From assembly GCF_009727055.1 (NCBI RefSeq), contig NC_052354.1:49251316-49315315 (forward strand): a stretch of 64,000 nucleotides of DNA, written 5' to 3'. Shown here one piece after another: positions 24,062 through 36,065 of this stretch; position 1 is the stretch's first letter; each line of letters starts with the position of its first letter. Both the position numbers and the translations under genes were made by a program. The notes beneath the pieces are model-generated. The model ran no database searches and had not been told where the DNA came from. It saw only the letters and a program-made list of their open reading frames with translations. Source of the DNA: Benincasa hispida (lineage: Eukaryota; Streptophyta; Magnoliopsida; Cucurbitales; Cucurbitaceae).

Positions 24062-27000
24062 CGTATTTCCCAAATTTTTAGGTAAATTTAAAATCAATGA
24101 TCTTAAATCAATGAAATTTTATGTCTCTTAATTTTATTTATTTTTTGTTTTTGAAGGCAAATTTGAGAAGATAATTAATTCATCATAAGTTGCTAAGAGA
24201 AATTGGAATTAGTTGGTTAAAAGATTTGAGTATCGAAATTATCTTAAGTAAATTAGAAATTGTTTTCTTAAGTAAATTAAAAATTGTGTTTTCCTTTAAT
24301 TTTGAAAATCAGGACCAAAATTAAAGAATTTTGGAAAGATGATTTGAGGTTTGAGATAATCAAGTTGAGGAGTTTAAAAGAGGAAAAATATTATGGATAT
24401 ATATGAAGGAACTCTTATACAAGAGTAACTATGAGCGGAAGCGGATATTTCTAACTCATTGTGACAGAATTTTCACATATATATTCATACATACAGATAT
24501 GCATTAACAACACTAAATTACTGGTATGCTTAAAGGATAAATGACAAGAGAACGAGTAAACATACCAGTTGAAGACCTTCTTCTCGGCAAGACTCGCTTT
24601 CTCTACGAATGAACTCCTCGCGATCTCGCTAGACCAACAAGTAATCGTTCAGCACCACTTCGGTCGTCTACCATGAATAGCTTCGCACGAACAACAGGAA
24701 ATGGGGACGACACCACCACTCAGAGCCCTCATTATTTTCGGAGTGAGAATCCAAAGTGTGGGCTTTATTCAGATTTGGTAGAGGTGATGAGGAAAGGCTA
24801 TCGTGTACAAAGATCAAGCAAGTGGGAGAAGACAACGACTATCGTATAGTCAGGATGCTTGATCGTTTAGGCGAGGTACACGATCGTGTAGGAAAAAATA
24901 GGCGATCGTCTATACGATTGTTTAGTAAGGCATGGGCGCTAAGAAATCGTTTAGTAAATGGTAAGCGATCATTCAGGAAACCACACGCAGGTGAATATGG
25001 TTGTTTAGTAAGCTGGTGCTATCGTATAGGCTCTAAAAATACTAAGTGATGGAATGCAAATCACACCGAGAGCAATTATGCATATCTTTTGCAAAATGAA
25101 ACCAATTTTTATTTTATTCTTCAGTTACGAAAACCGAATTAAACTTCCCACTAATGCATGGTTACGGAGAAAAAGGTGGCCAATTATCCCATAATTTTCA
25201 ATTAATAAAATAATAAATATAATCATATTATATTCATAACCTATAGTTTGATATCATATCAACCATAGAGTTTTCTCCTCTACTTGATATAAATCATATT
25301 TATATCAAATTTCCTCTAAATTAATATATCTCATACATTTACTCAATCATATCATATATAATTAACCAGTTCAATTATATCATATATAATCGAACTCCCT
25401 CTTGTCAATTTGAACATTTCAAACTGACCCAAAAACTGATTCTTAACTTGAATCCAAGCTACCAAGGGAATCTTATGGACCTATGGCTCGAAGCTCCAAT
25501 GGTACGTGAATAGCTGACTAAATTCTTTAGCCATGAGATCCACCATCCATTAACTGCTAGACATTCCACTAAAAACCGATAACTGAACTCTTCTTACCAC
25601 AAATGTATTTCTGTATCCATCGGATATAACCAATCATCAGTACGATAACCTTTCACAGATGCTCATAAGTACAACTGGCCAATTTACCGTTTTGCCCCTA
25701 TAGTTACATCTTACTCCTTAAGTACCACTGATCAATCTAATGAACAATACAACATAGTCCTACTATGTGTGAACACCTCTCGGGCCATGAGAAGGTATGT
25801 GGCATCATATCGTTCAAGTCTCGGGATTAACCCTTAAGGGAGCTATCTATCTACTTACCCCTGCTTTGGAGAAGGAGTGAATTCCATCTTGTGTAGCTGA
25901 GTTCCTAGCTCCCAAATCAGACGAATCCCCAAAGTGGTAGGTTTGAATCGGCGATCTGGCCACTCGCATCCATGTAAATCAAAGGACCGCCCTCAATAGC
26001 AGGAGTTTCCAACTCACTCAGGATTAAGGTCATGTTACCTATGGTCATCCTAGTGAAGTGAAGTCTCTATCATGAACGGTGTTATATAACGAGACGTTAA
26101 CATTTCGTGGTCAAGTCTTATACAAACTCTTTGTATAGGACGCCCCCGCTCTCATGTCCCCTACATGAATGATCAAGATCAAACCATCTGTGACAAGTCA
26201 CAACACTTGTAATTATTCCACAAAGCGGGTCGCATCTACAACGTTATCAGGCTAAGGTTTACCTCCTATATCTATATACTACAGACCATTTTGGTTATCA
26301 CTTACGACATGATCCACTTGTATGTCACCACATACATGCTTAAGTTACATAAATACAACCAGGGATTTTAGTTTATTGGTTTGTGGTAAAGCAAATAAAA
26401 CATCCAATGTGCAAAGTCAAGAAGTGAAGTAAATATCATATATCATACATCACAAGCGTTCGTACAAACTATTTATAAACTACGGGACACGAGACTTTAG
26501 GGCATCATCCCCAACAATATACACATATAAAAAAGAGAGAAGGGAGAAGAAAAGTCCCAACCGTGAGAACCTCCTTTTCTCCCAGTTTCATCTCTGTCTC
26601 ACTTTCACGCAAAGTCTCATCGTCAATCTCCCTCACCTAGCCCACTCACATGCCATCCGTCATTGGCTGAGTCTGTGGTCCAGCTTCGTCGTCTGCCGAC
26701 AACCCTCGCCGACCAGCAGGTCGTCCGTCTAGCCACATTTTGCTTAGTCACGAGGCTATCCGATTTGCATTTCATCCAATAGCCGATGCACATACCGCAT
26801 GTCACATGCCTTCACCCCTCTAACCAACGACAGCTGTCGCCACCATTGATGTTTGCTTGAACCTTGATCTGGGGTAAGATTCAATGTTTTATGTTCTTTC
26901 CTTGGAGATTATTGGCCTAATTTTGTTTTACCCATATCATTTAGACATTAGATTGGATGTTCAAAGGAATTTTTGAATTTAAAGCGAGCTATCCAGCGGC

Positions 27001-28094
27001 CTTGAAGGTTATTATTAGTAGTTCAAGGTAAGTTTTATGGGTTTATTATGAAGTTTTAGCTTGGGGTTGGATATCCACTAAGTAGTGGCTTACTTATTGA
27101 ATTTATTATGATTTAGAAGGTCGGATTTGAAAGTTTTATGTTGCTATCCAGCGGAGTTAACGGTTGATTTTGGCAGTTTATCAATTGGGTTGTATTAATT
27201 TTGAAGTTTCGAAGTGATTTTGAACCGAATCACACCTTAGATAAGTGTTTGGAGTTTTATTAGAATAAATCTTGTATGCATGGAAATTGACTTAGTGGTT
27301 AAAGTTGAAAATTTGCTTCATGTTCTAGGACCTAATTTGAAACTTGGGAAAAGTCATTAGGGAGTTTACCTTGCTCGAGTTATTTTTGATCTTGACAGAT
27401 AGATAAGTGATTTACTACCGGTTTGCTCTCGAACCTCAAGTTGATGTTAAGATTGTGAGTACACTGAAAGCATGTTCTATTGTGATGGTATGTTTTTCCA
27501 TGATTGACTTACGTATGGACTATTGAGCCTGTTTTGGAAACTCATGAGTTATGTTACTATAATTATTATAATATGTTATAGCTTGATATGAATTTTGATG
27601 TTGTATGTTTCATGTTAGACTGATGGTGACTGTTAGCACTCTTATCGTACCGTGTACATCCCTTGTATATGTTTCGATGTCCTTATGGGATCGCCACCTA
27701 TGTTTATGATATTGTGACTGTTCAAAATCACTTCCTATGAAAGCGTGCCTTTGGGTTTGCCCCTTATGCCTATGATTATGCCTATATTCGGGATGCACAC
27801 TCTTGTATTTTTATACTCATCTCTTTCTCTAAATATTTTTTTTAAGTAAAAAAAAAAAAGGAACAAAACGACGAATGACAAAGAAGAATCTGCGACCGAG
27901 TCTTGGGACTTGACAACGCTTCTGCATACGTCTTTCTTATGTTTTCAAGTTTTAGCTTAGAAGATAAAATTTCAAATTCTTTGAATATTTTATTCGGTTA
28001 TTTATTTAATTTATTTTGTGAATGAGTCTTTTTGAAATTCATGCATGCATGTAGTAACGGTCCAATACCCATTCAAGAAAATCGAATCGTTATA
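24062..28094 (+). repeat. 3' LTR of the Ty3/Gypsy element, interrupted
   Basis: This is the partner of 19638-23514 and starts just after the purine tract. The TG start is mutated to CG and the end reads AATCGTTATA. It is split by a solo LTR-A at 24404-26516. The distal half carries the same motifs as the left LTR, for example GACAAAGAAGAATC and CTTGGGACTTGACA. Confidence 0.75.
24404..26516 (-). mobile_element. Solo Copia LTR, family LTR-A, copy 2 (2,113 bp)
   Basis: It starts TGAAGGAACTCTTATACAAG and ends GCATCATCCCCAACA. ATATA flanks both sides (24399-24403 and 26517-26521), an exact target-site duplication. It shares long conserved stretches with the other LTR-A copies, such as GGCGATCTGGCCACT and TACTTACCCCTGCTTTGG. 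A block around 24840-25030 with repeated ATCGT(A/T)TAG words (CGATCGT, CGTTTAG) is not obvious in the other copies. Confidence 0.85.
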
Positions 28095-28172
28095 CTAAAT
28101 TGATATAATTATTAGTTTAGAGTTTAAATTGATACAACCCTAAAATTTAGGGACTTAAATTGATATTTTACC
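28095..28172. repeat. Right arm of the split long-inverted-repeat element
   Basis: The arm reads TTTAAATTGATACAACCCTA in its middle and ends TTGATATTTTACC. It is the reverse complement of the start of 18641-18775 with a few mismatches. It directly abuts the 3' end of the Ty3 element. Confidence 0.6.
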
Positions 28173-28440
28173 TTTTATCTTTTTATGTCACAATTTTAGG
28201 ACACTGCACTTTAATTTCACTAATTTCAAATATTTTATTTTCATAAAAGCTTAATTATAGAAATCTTCAACTATATAAACCATAAATGTTTAAGATCTAA
28301 TATAAAACTTTAATTGTATGGCTTAATCATGTATATATATAAAAAGTGTTGTTCATACAAAATCCGATGTCGGACTTGATTTATATGGCTTAATTATCAA
28401 AAATAAAAATTAGTTTTTTTATTATTATGAAAGTACAAAA
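28173..28440. other. AT-rich spacer
   Basis: Nothing recognisable beyond high A+T content. Confidence 0.4.
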
Positions 28441-28788
28441 ATAAATAAAATAGGAACATGTTTTTAAAAGGAAATTTTTTAAAAATAGAAAAATAGAGAA
28501 ATTATTTACAGAAAATAGCAAAATTTAATCATTTTTACCCTTTTTCGTCTTCTCCCTTCGCCGACGCTGGAACCTTGTTTGGCAGTGAGCTCTGGCAACT
28601 GAGTCACGGTAATTTCAGAGTTTCCAAAAGACCTAAAAAAACAAACTTTCTGCTCACGCTAGAATGGCTCCCCATTTCCATACCAAAACTGCATTTGGAG
28701 GATACCCTCTGCCAATAACTTCCGTTTGAAGTTAATGGAGTTTTTGCCATTGTTCTCCATCTTCTCCCTTCTTCTTTGGTTCGATTTG

Positions 28789-28996
28789 GATCTCTCTCTA
28801 ACCCACACTTTCTTCTTCTTCAGTCTGATCTCGATCTCTCTATCTAACTTACACACTTTCTTCTTCTTCTTCAGTCCGATCTCGATCTCTCTCTAACCCA
28901 CACTTTCTTCTTCTTCAGTCTGATCTCGATCTCTCTATCTAACTTACACACTTTCTTCTTCTTCTTCAGTCCGATCTCGATCTCTCTCTAACCCAC
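28789..28996. repeat. CT-rich minisatellite, 95-bp period, about 2.2 copies
   Basis: The unit starts GATCTCTCTCTAACCCACAC and recurs at 28789, 28884 and 28979. Each unit itself is an imperfect dimer: TCTCTCTAACCCACACTTTC, then TCTCTATCTAACTTACACAC. Two full units are nearly identical, pointing to recent duplication. Confidence 0.85.
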
Positions 28997-29448
28997 ACAC
29001 TCTAATATCCAACAGTCACCACATTCATGCCCAACCATCGATCCACTGCCGTTTGGGTCTACGTTGCATATCTAGTTAGTGACCCTATTTATCTCTCTCT
29101 ACCCGATTCACTCTCTCTATTCCTCTAACTCTTAGAGTCGTGCAATCCAATCCTCGACGCTGCTATCTTGTCGCCACCCGCACTAAAGTTCGTTGGATTT
29201 TTGGTCGTTAGGGGGTAACATTTTGATTGTTTTGGGCTAATTTTGTTTAGTTCTTAAGCACTCATTAAGTTTTGGTGTTAAAATTGATTTACCCATGAAG
29301 TTTGATGTAGATTTGAATTTTGTTGCTTTTAGATAGTTGTGATAAATATTGTTATCAATGTTTAGCACAGATAAACGTTAATAGAAGTCTATCAACATCA
29401 TTTATCATTGATAGACATTGATAGAAGTCTATCAATGTCTTTCGATGT

Positions 29449-29690
29449 TTTTTTTTTTGTTATTTCTGTAAATAATTTGACATTTTTTCTATCTGTAAAA
29501 ATTTTCTTTTTTATAATCATATCTATTAAAATTTATAATTAATTTTAGGTGTTTGCCCATGGTTTTTTTTTTTTTTTTGTTATTTTTGTAAATAATTTAT
29601 CATATTTTCTATCTGTATAAATTTTCTAATTTATAATTATATCTATTAAAATTTATAATTAATTTTGGATATTTGCCCATGGGTTTTTTT
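29449..29690. repeat. 120-bp tandem duplication of the element's right arm
   Basis: A T-run, GTTATTT(C/T)TGTAAATAATTT, then TATCTATTAAAATTTATAAT and TTTGCCCATGG recur with a period of exactly 120 bp (29459 and 29579). The copies differ at several positions. Confidence 0.8.
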
Positions 29691-31120
29691 TTTTCCTTCT
29701 TCCGAGGCGCATGGAATTTTCTTTTTGGGTATTATCAAGTGGATAGATTTGTTCTAGAAGGTCTATTAAAATAATTCAAACCCAATATTGTCAAATAACT
29801 TATCAAGGACTTGTAAAATCAAATTGAATATGCTTAGCTATACTAAATATTAAATTGAATTATATTCTTTCATTCAACAATTCCATTATTAGAAGGATAT
29901 TTTTTAAAAAAGAATAAAAGAACAAGTTGATAGAGTTTTGGTTTTTATATATATATATAAAAAAGGTAATGAAGTATTATCATATCAAACAATCAAACAC
30001 AGTTTCATATCAAAGAATGAAAATAAAAATAAATTGTTGTGCTGTGGTTCTTTGCAATGGTGAGTTAGATTTGGAGATTATTTATTGTTTGATTGTTTTT
30101 TTTTTATCGAGCTATTTGAAGATACACTTGCGTGGGAGGGATACTTCTATAGGATCTTTTAGTGGGACACAGAAATTAGACTGAATTTGTCATTTTAGTA
30201 CAAACGGTTGTTTGCAGTAAAAGATATGGACAACAAATCTTGGTATATTGTCTTCTACTTATTTGGAGCAGTGTAACCTTTAAGTCCATGGTGTTATCTT
30301 GTGTCTTCCGTGGTAATTTATCAGGTTGTGTGGTCTGGTGTCGTTTCTTTGTCATTCTAAGTGACTTGAAACTTCCACATTTGAGGGGCTTTCACGTAGG
30401 TTCTTTCTCTTAGGATATGTTTTTGTAGTTGTGTTTTTGAGGTTTTTGAGGTGGATTTATATGTTTTCTTTGTCTTGTTCTTAACTCTTATAATTACTTT
30501 GTTTATGTCTTAGACCTCAAATTGTAAAATCCCTTTCTATTTATTATTATTAAATGTTCTTGAAAGAAACAAAAACAAACCAATAGTATATATGGTAGTT
30601 TGAAGTTACCATATGATAAATGAAGTTCCAAAGTCCTAACTTCATAATAACATTGAAACTTTGGTATATATTTAACCATGGAGAGCAATACTATATGTTT
30701 AAAAATGTAACAAGTCGATAAATAAAATTTCCAAAGAAAACAAGTTAATGAATAAAAATTTACATCGTATAGTTTATTTTTATTTTTATTTTTATTATTT
30801 TACACTTTTGATATCATAAAAGATATAACATGTTAGCATAAATTACTTTAAATCTACATTGAATAGATTAACCCTAGGAACATTCGTGTCAAATTGTCAA
30901 GAATAATATACTGGATTCCATTGAGAAAATTGATGATGGCTAGAAGACGGTTATTATCTTTCTTAACCAAAACTCTAAATGCACTTAACGGGATCTCTCT
31001 CTAAATGGGATTCAAGAAAGACTTGAGTGCTTATTGTTTTGGTATATAAGTGACTATAACCCTAAGGTATCTTCATATATTGGTTCAATTAGGATTTTCA
31101 TTAAATCCTAAGTAACTAAA
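29691..31120. other. Unassigned DNA between TE blocks
   Basis: No gene is supported. The 30100-30560 stretch is slightly less AT-rich and T-rich on the plus strand and could be the 3' end of an old retroelement. The 30870-31120 stretch contains TATATAAGTGACTATAACCC and may be LTR debris belonging to the Copia element on its right, split by the LTR at 31121. Confidence 0.3.
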
Positions 31121-33034
31121 TGTTAGAGTTGATGCCCTAAATCTTGTGGATCTTATAGTTGTAATTGTATTGTACAAACAATTTATTTATATAATAAAAT
31201 AAAGAGGAATTTTATTTATCATTTAGTTGCATTTATCCACAAAAACCAATAAACTATGATCTAGGGTTATTTTTTGAAACTTAAACTTGTATGTAAATAC
31301 ATACAGGCAAATCATGTTTAAGTGATAACCTAAACGGTCTGTAGTAGATGGATAAGGCTGGTTACCTTATCCTGATGACACTATGAATACGACCTACTTT
31401 GTAGTTGTTACAATTATTGTAAAGTGCTACAAATGATATGATCCTGCTTATTCATGTATAGATATGTGAGTAGGGGTATTCTCTACAAAGAGTTTGTATA
31501 AGACCGAACCACGAAATGAATAGTCTCTCTATATAACACTGTTGATAGATAAGACTTGCATTTCATTAGGATGACCATATGTGACTTGACCTGAATCCCG
31601 AGTGAGTTATAAACTCTTGCCTATGAAGGCGGTCAGGATTTGTATGGGTGAGAGTGACCAGATTCGCCGACTCAATATGCCTATCATATTGGGGATTCAT
31701 CTGATTAGGGGGTTGGGAATATAACTACACAAGAAGAAATTCGATCATTCTTTATAGTTAGAGACTGCAGATAAATTGCTCCCTTAAGAGCTGATTCTAG
31801 GGCTTGAACAATATGGCACCACACCTTCTCCTGGCCCGAGAGAGATTTGGTCATATTTTGAATATGATTTATTGTTCATTAGATGGATTAGTGGTACTTA
31901 AAGAGTAAGATGTAACTATAGAGCCAAAACGATAATTTTGGCCCAACTGTACTTACGAATAATTTGTGAAGAGCCAACGCACAGTTGATTGGTTATATCC
32001 AATGGACATAGAATTATATTTGTAGTGTGAATAGTGCAGCTGTCAATCTTCAGTGGAGTGACTGATAGTTAATAAAAATTTGATTAATTTAATTAAAGAG
32101 TTTGATTAATTAATTGAAAAAATTATAGGTCCATAAGATCCCGCGTTAGCTCAGTTGGGATAAAAATGAGAATCAAATTAATTCGGGTTAGTTTGAATGG
32201 TTCAAACTAATAAAAAAAATTATTTATATGAAATTATATGAGATATAATTCGAGAGAAAATATCAAACTTAATATAAATTTGATTCATATTAAATAATTG
32301 AGAGAATTTGCTTTTATAATATTAAAGTAAAAAATATATATAAAGTAAATAAAAATTAGTTTTATTTAATTGCATATATATTTCTGTAATTACATAAAAT
32401 AAGTTAATTAAAGTTCATATTAATTAAATGAAAATTATTTTTATTTAATTGTATGTATTCTTAATTACATAAACCTTTCATTTTCTTCAAATAACTTATA
32501 AACCTTTCATTTTCTTCAATAAATTCTCTCATTATTATTTGGAAGATGGAAAAAAAAGTTCTTTCATCTTCCACTTGCATTATTATAAATACTCGAAATG
32601 TGTTGGAGTTGTAAAGTGTTGAAAAAATTAAAGTTGTTGAAGGTTTTGGAAAAGTGTTTTTCTCTCAAAAGAAAATAATTATCTCTCCAAATTATTCAAA
32701 GAAGTCCACAAACTCTCTACAGTTCTCTACCTCGAGAATACCGAGGTCTACACGTACTGGTGTCTTTTGGTTTTAAACACTTTGTGTTTTTTATTGTTCG
32801 TGTTCGAAGTTTTTGGAGAGAAAATCATGAATAGACTAGTCTTCAAGGGTATGTTTTCTAAATCTTTTCTTCTTAATTTCTACACACACACACATATATA
32901 TATACATGTACATATGCTTAATTGATCATGTATATTCTATTTCCATCATATATATTCTTTGTGCTTATGTGAAATTAAAATTAGGATGCAATCTTTGGGT
33001 ACTCACATATCATTTCACTACGAAAGAGCTTCTA
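31121..33034 (+). mobile_element. Copia LTR, family LTR-A, copy 3, forward orientation
   Basis: It starts TGTTAGAGTTGATGCCCTAA, the reverse complement of the right ends of the minus-strand copies. It follows the same motif order through ACCTTATCCTGATGACACTA, CCGACTCAATATGCCTATCA and a TATA motif (ATTATAAATACT near 32582). The end near 33034 is approximate, taken from the expected length and weak similarity to the other ends. No primer-binding site follows and no target-site duplication was found. Confidence 0.7.
32582..32593 (+). promoter_or_regulatory. Probable TATA box of LTR-A copy 3
   Basis: TATAAATACT sits in the last third of the LTR, after an AT-rich tract, at a position expected for the U3/R border. 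Confidence 0.4.
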
Positions 33035-33701
33035 CCCATTAAGTTTATATTCAATAGGAATCTAGGGTCTTAATAATTAGATCACATAATAGGGGTCAAT
33101 CTAATAAAATAACCTAATGTGATAAAATATAATCCACATACATAGCCCACACTTTAATTTTATACGTACTATTATTTAAAACACGTCAACAATCTTCCAC
33201 TTGGGCTATGTTTGTATACCTGATGTAATTAAATCACGTAAACCTTAAGCATGCATAAACAAGTTGTTTCAATAATAAAACTCCCATTTAGTTTAATATG
33301 GTCCATCTCTTGTATTAGTACGGAATCAAGGTGGCTTTCGTCACTACCCTTGTAACTAAACATTCCTTGATCACCACTTCTAGTACATTTAGTGACATAG
33401 ATCAAATATGGATAGATAACATTGAAAGTGCATGCAAAGTGATCTAGATCATGGCAACATTGAAAGTGCATGCAAAGTGATCTAGATCGTGGCTGTTTCC
33501 AACTGGTCCAAATTCCATAATGAGATCATTCTTAAAAAAACTTTACGCAAAACCGCATTTGCAAAAACGCATGCATGATAAACAAGTTCAAATAATAAAA
33601 CATAAACCATCAACTTTATTCTACATATAAAATAAACAAATTAAGGTCAAAAAACATCCTTAATAACAAACTCCCACTAAACTATGGAATCAAAAAAGTG
33701 A

Positions 33702-33938
33702 CTAACACCTATGTTCATGAAAAACTTTAGGTGGTAAATCTTTAGTCAATGGATCTACCACCATAGAGTTTGTTCTCACGTGTTCTATCAAAATTTGACC
33801 ATTCTCTTTAACAACCAAAAACTTCACGTCTGCATGCTTTGACTTCATATTGTTTCTGTTGTTGTTGGAATACATCACTACCGATTTATTATCATAAAAT
33901 AATTTTAGTAGTCTTTCTATGCCAACCACTATCCGCAA
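33702..33938 (-). pseudogene. Copia-B RNase H C-terminal fragment
   Basis: The open stretch has the Copia RNase H signature: LFYDNKSVVMYSNNNRN, SKHADVKFLVVKE, IEHVRTNSMVVDPLTKDLPP. It is the end of the polyprotein, lying about 510 bp before the 3' LTR. It is a piece of a broken frame, not a gene. Confidence 0.85.
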
Positions 33939-34439
33939 CCCAATGATAGAATTCTACAATCATATTCCATGATTGAACGCCTCATAACATGATATAAACT
34001 CTACACCACAACCATGGTAGAAGTATCCATAAGTGTTTGCTTAACACTTTCTCAAGATGTAGTTCCTCTAGCCAACATGAAGATATAGCCTAAAGTGGAT
34101 CTCAAAGCGTCTTGGCATCCAGCCTAAGTGGAATTAAAATACCCAATGATCTCCAAAACTTCTAATCTCTGATAAGTGAGCATATAATCTTTTCTTTTCT
34201 ATAAATACCTCATAACTCATTTGGTTGCTTTCCAATGATCCATCCTAGGTTGCTCGAATATCTGCCTAACACTCCAACTATAAATGCAATATCTAAACAC
34301 GTACATACTTAAGCGTACATTAGACTTCCAATAGCCGATGCATAGGAAATCTTCTACATCTCTTTAGTCTCGAGTATGGTCTTGGAGCTTTTATCTAAAT
34401 GAAATTTATCACCTTTAACAACAGGGGTATTTCTTAATG

Positions 34440-35180
34440 CACAATCTTTCATGCTAAATCTACTCAAAATATTTTCAATGTAGTTCTTTTGTGACAATCT
34501 CAAAATATCTTAAGAACGATTTCACAGTATTTCAATTCTTAATACAAAAAAAGTATCATCAAGATCTTTCATCTCAAAATTCTTTTTAAGAAACCTCATA
34601 ATGTCATGCAATAAACCCACATCATTACTTGCTATGAGTGTGTCATCGATATATAACACTAGAAAGATTGATTTACTCCAACTGAACTTATGATATATCA
34701 ATCTTCCACTATATTCATCTCAAAACCAAATGAGACAATTACTTCATGGAATTTGTTATACCATTGATGAGAGGCTTGCTTGAGACCATAGACAGTTTTC
34801 TTCAATTTGAACACCATAGACTTTGAATTACTAGACACAAAGTTTTCTAGTTGAACCATATAAATCATCTCATAAATGTTTCAATTGAGAAACACAGATT
34901 TTACATTCATTTGATGTAGCTCTAAATCAAAGTGAATTATCAGTGCCATGATCACCCTAAAAGAGTGTTTCGATGAAATCAAAGAGAAAGTCTCTTTGTA
35001 ATTTATGTCTTCCTTTTGAGTAAAGCCCTTTACAACAAGATAAGTTTTATATCTTTTGATTTTGCCTTAGGAATCCCTTTTGGTTTTAAATATCCATTTA
35101 TAACCTATGGGTTTCATTCCTGATAGCAATTCGACAAGCTCTCAGACGTCATTGTCTTTCATGGATTTTATTTCCTCTTC
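34440..35180 (-). pseudogene. Copia-B reverse transcriptase, disrupted
   Basis: Minus-strand translation gives, across frame breaks, MKPIGYKWIFKTKRDSKG near 35085, a KKTVYGLKQASHQWYNKF-like stretch near 34770, and the catalytic LVLYIDDTLIASNDVG at about 34620-34670 (YIDD box at 34642-34656). These are RVT_2 motifs in the correct order. Several stops interrupt it. Confidence 0.85.
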
Positions 35181-35689
35181 CATAGCATTTATTCACTTTT
35201 GAGAATTAAAACTTTGTAGAGCTAGTTGGAAGTTGATTGGATCATCTTCCATCCGTCCATATCATATTAATGTTCTTGAAAAAACACAATATAATCATCT
35301 GGAACTGCACTTCTTCTACATTAGTGCATCTCCTTAGTGGCATTTCTTGAAGTTGTTAAGTTTGAACTTCAGGTTCAACAATGAGAACTTCAATATTGCC
35401 TTGTTCTATAGTTGGTTCAATAGTGAAGTCAGGAATTGAAGCCTGAACATCATCTATAACGACATTATGAAAAGAAACTAATTCCTTTTTAAAGACAATT
35501 ATTCATATGTTATCATAATATTGACTTAACAATGATTGACACACACAAACAATACTACAATTTTTTGCCCTAATCCCCCCAATAAAAAAAAAAGAAAAAA
35601 TAAATAAATAAAACTCAACATCCTCAAGAAATCTAGCATTTTTCATCTTAAGCAATGATCTAGAAGTTGGATCATAAAACTGAAACCCC

Positions 35690-36065
35690 GAGAGCATTCA
35701 GAATACTCAAACAAAACATTAGCTAATAGTTCTTGGGTCCAATTTTCTTTCATTAGGCCTATAAGGCCTAGCCTCAGCTGGACAACCCCAAATGTAAAGA
35801 TGTCTCATACTAGGCTTCTTTCCTGTCCATAGCTCATAAGACATTTAAGGTACTACTTTATTAGGTACCCTATTGAAGATATATGCTGCAGTCTTTAGTG
35901 TCTCACCTAGAGAGCTTCTGGTAAAGAAGAATGACTAATCATACTTCTTACCATATCCTTAAGTATTCTATTTTGTCTTTCCGCCACACCATTCATGCTG
36001 AGTTTCCTGGCATAGTGTATTGCGGGACGATTTACATTCCTTTAGGTATTTGGAAAATGACCTTA
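35690..36065 (-). pseudogene. Copia-B integrase, distal part
   Basis: The minus strand encodes QYTMPGN, then MNGVAERQNRILKDMVRSM (about 35930-36000), the conserved end of the Copia integrase core. The upstream half lies beyond the solo LTR, at 38004 onward. A stop lies immediately before the NGVAER motif. Confidence 0.8.

Larger units (their letters stand above)
19638..28094 (+). mobile_element. Ty3/Gypsy chromovirus (Tekay/Del-like), internally deleted, with nested solo LTRs
   Basis: Two homologous LTRs (19638-23514 and 24062-28094, each about 1.9-2.0 kb once its nested insertion is removed) flank only 547 bp of internal DNA. The flanking pentamers are TTAAA and CTAAA, a one-mismatch target-site duplication. 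The internal remnant ends with an integrase/chromodomain tail and a purine-rich tract (AAGGAGGGAAAAA) directly before the right LTR, which fixes plus-strand orientation. Gag, protease, reverse transcriptase and RNase H are gone. Chromoviral type is inferred from the chromodomain tail and the LTR ending near CGTTATA. Confidence 0.8.
28440..29690. mobile_element. Terminal-inverted-repeat element, MULE-like, with a duplicated right arm
   Basis: The left arm (AAATTATTTACAGAAAATAG near 28498) is matched in inverted orientation by TTTCTGTAAATAATTTGACA near 29463. Inside lie a CT-rich minisatellite, a moderately GC-rich stretch (28550-29215) and GATAGAAGTCTATCA palindromes (29370-29445). The right arm is present twice with period 120 bp. 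No transposase is seen. The class is inferred from the long AT-rich inverted arms. Confidence 0.5.

Noticed and set aside
32143..32160. GCGTTAGCTCAGTTGGGA, resembling the D-arm region of a tRNA gene
   Set aside because: It lies in a conserved block of LTR-A where other copies have different letters, and no anticodon arm, T-arm (GGTTCRAATCC) or acceptor pairing follows.
31121..33191. Reading LTR-A copy 3 as the 3' LTR of Copia-B
   Set aside because: It is in the opposite orientation to Copia-B, and the Copia-B polypurine tract abuts a different LTR start at 33191.
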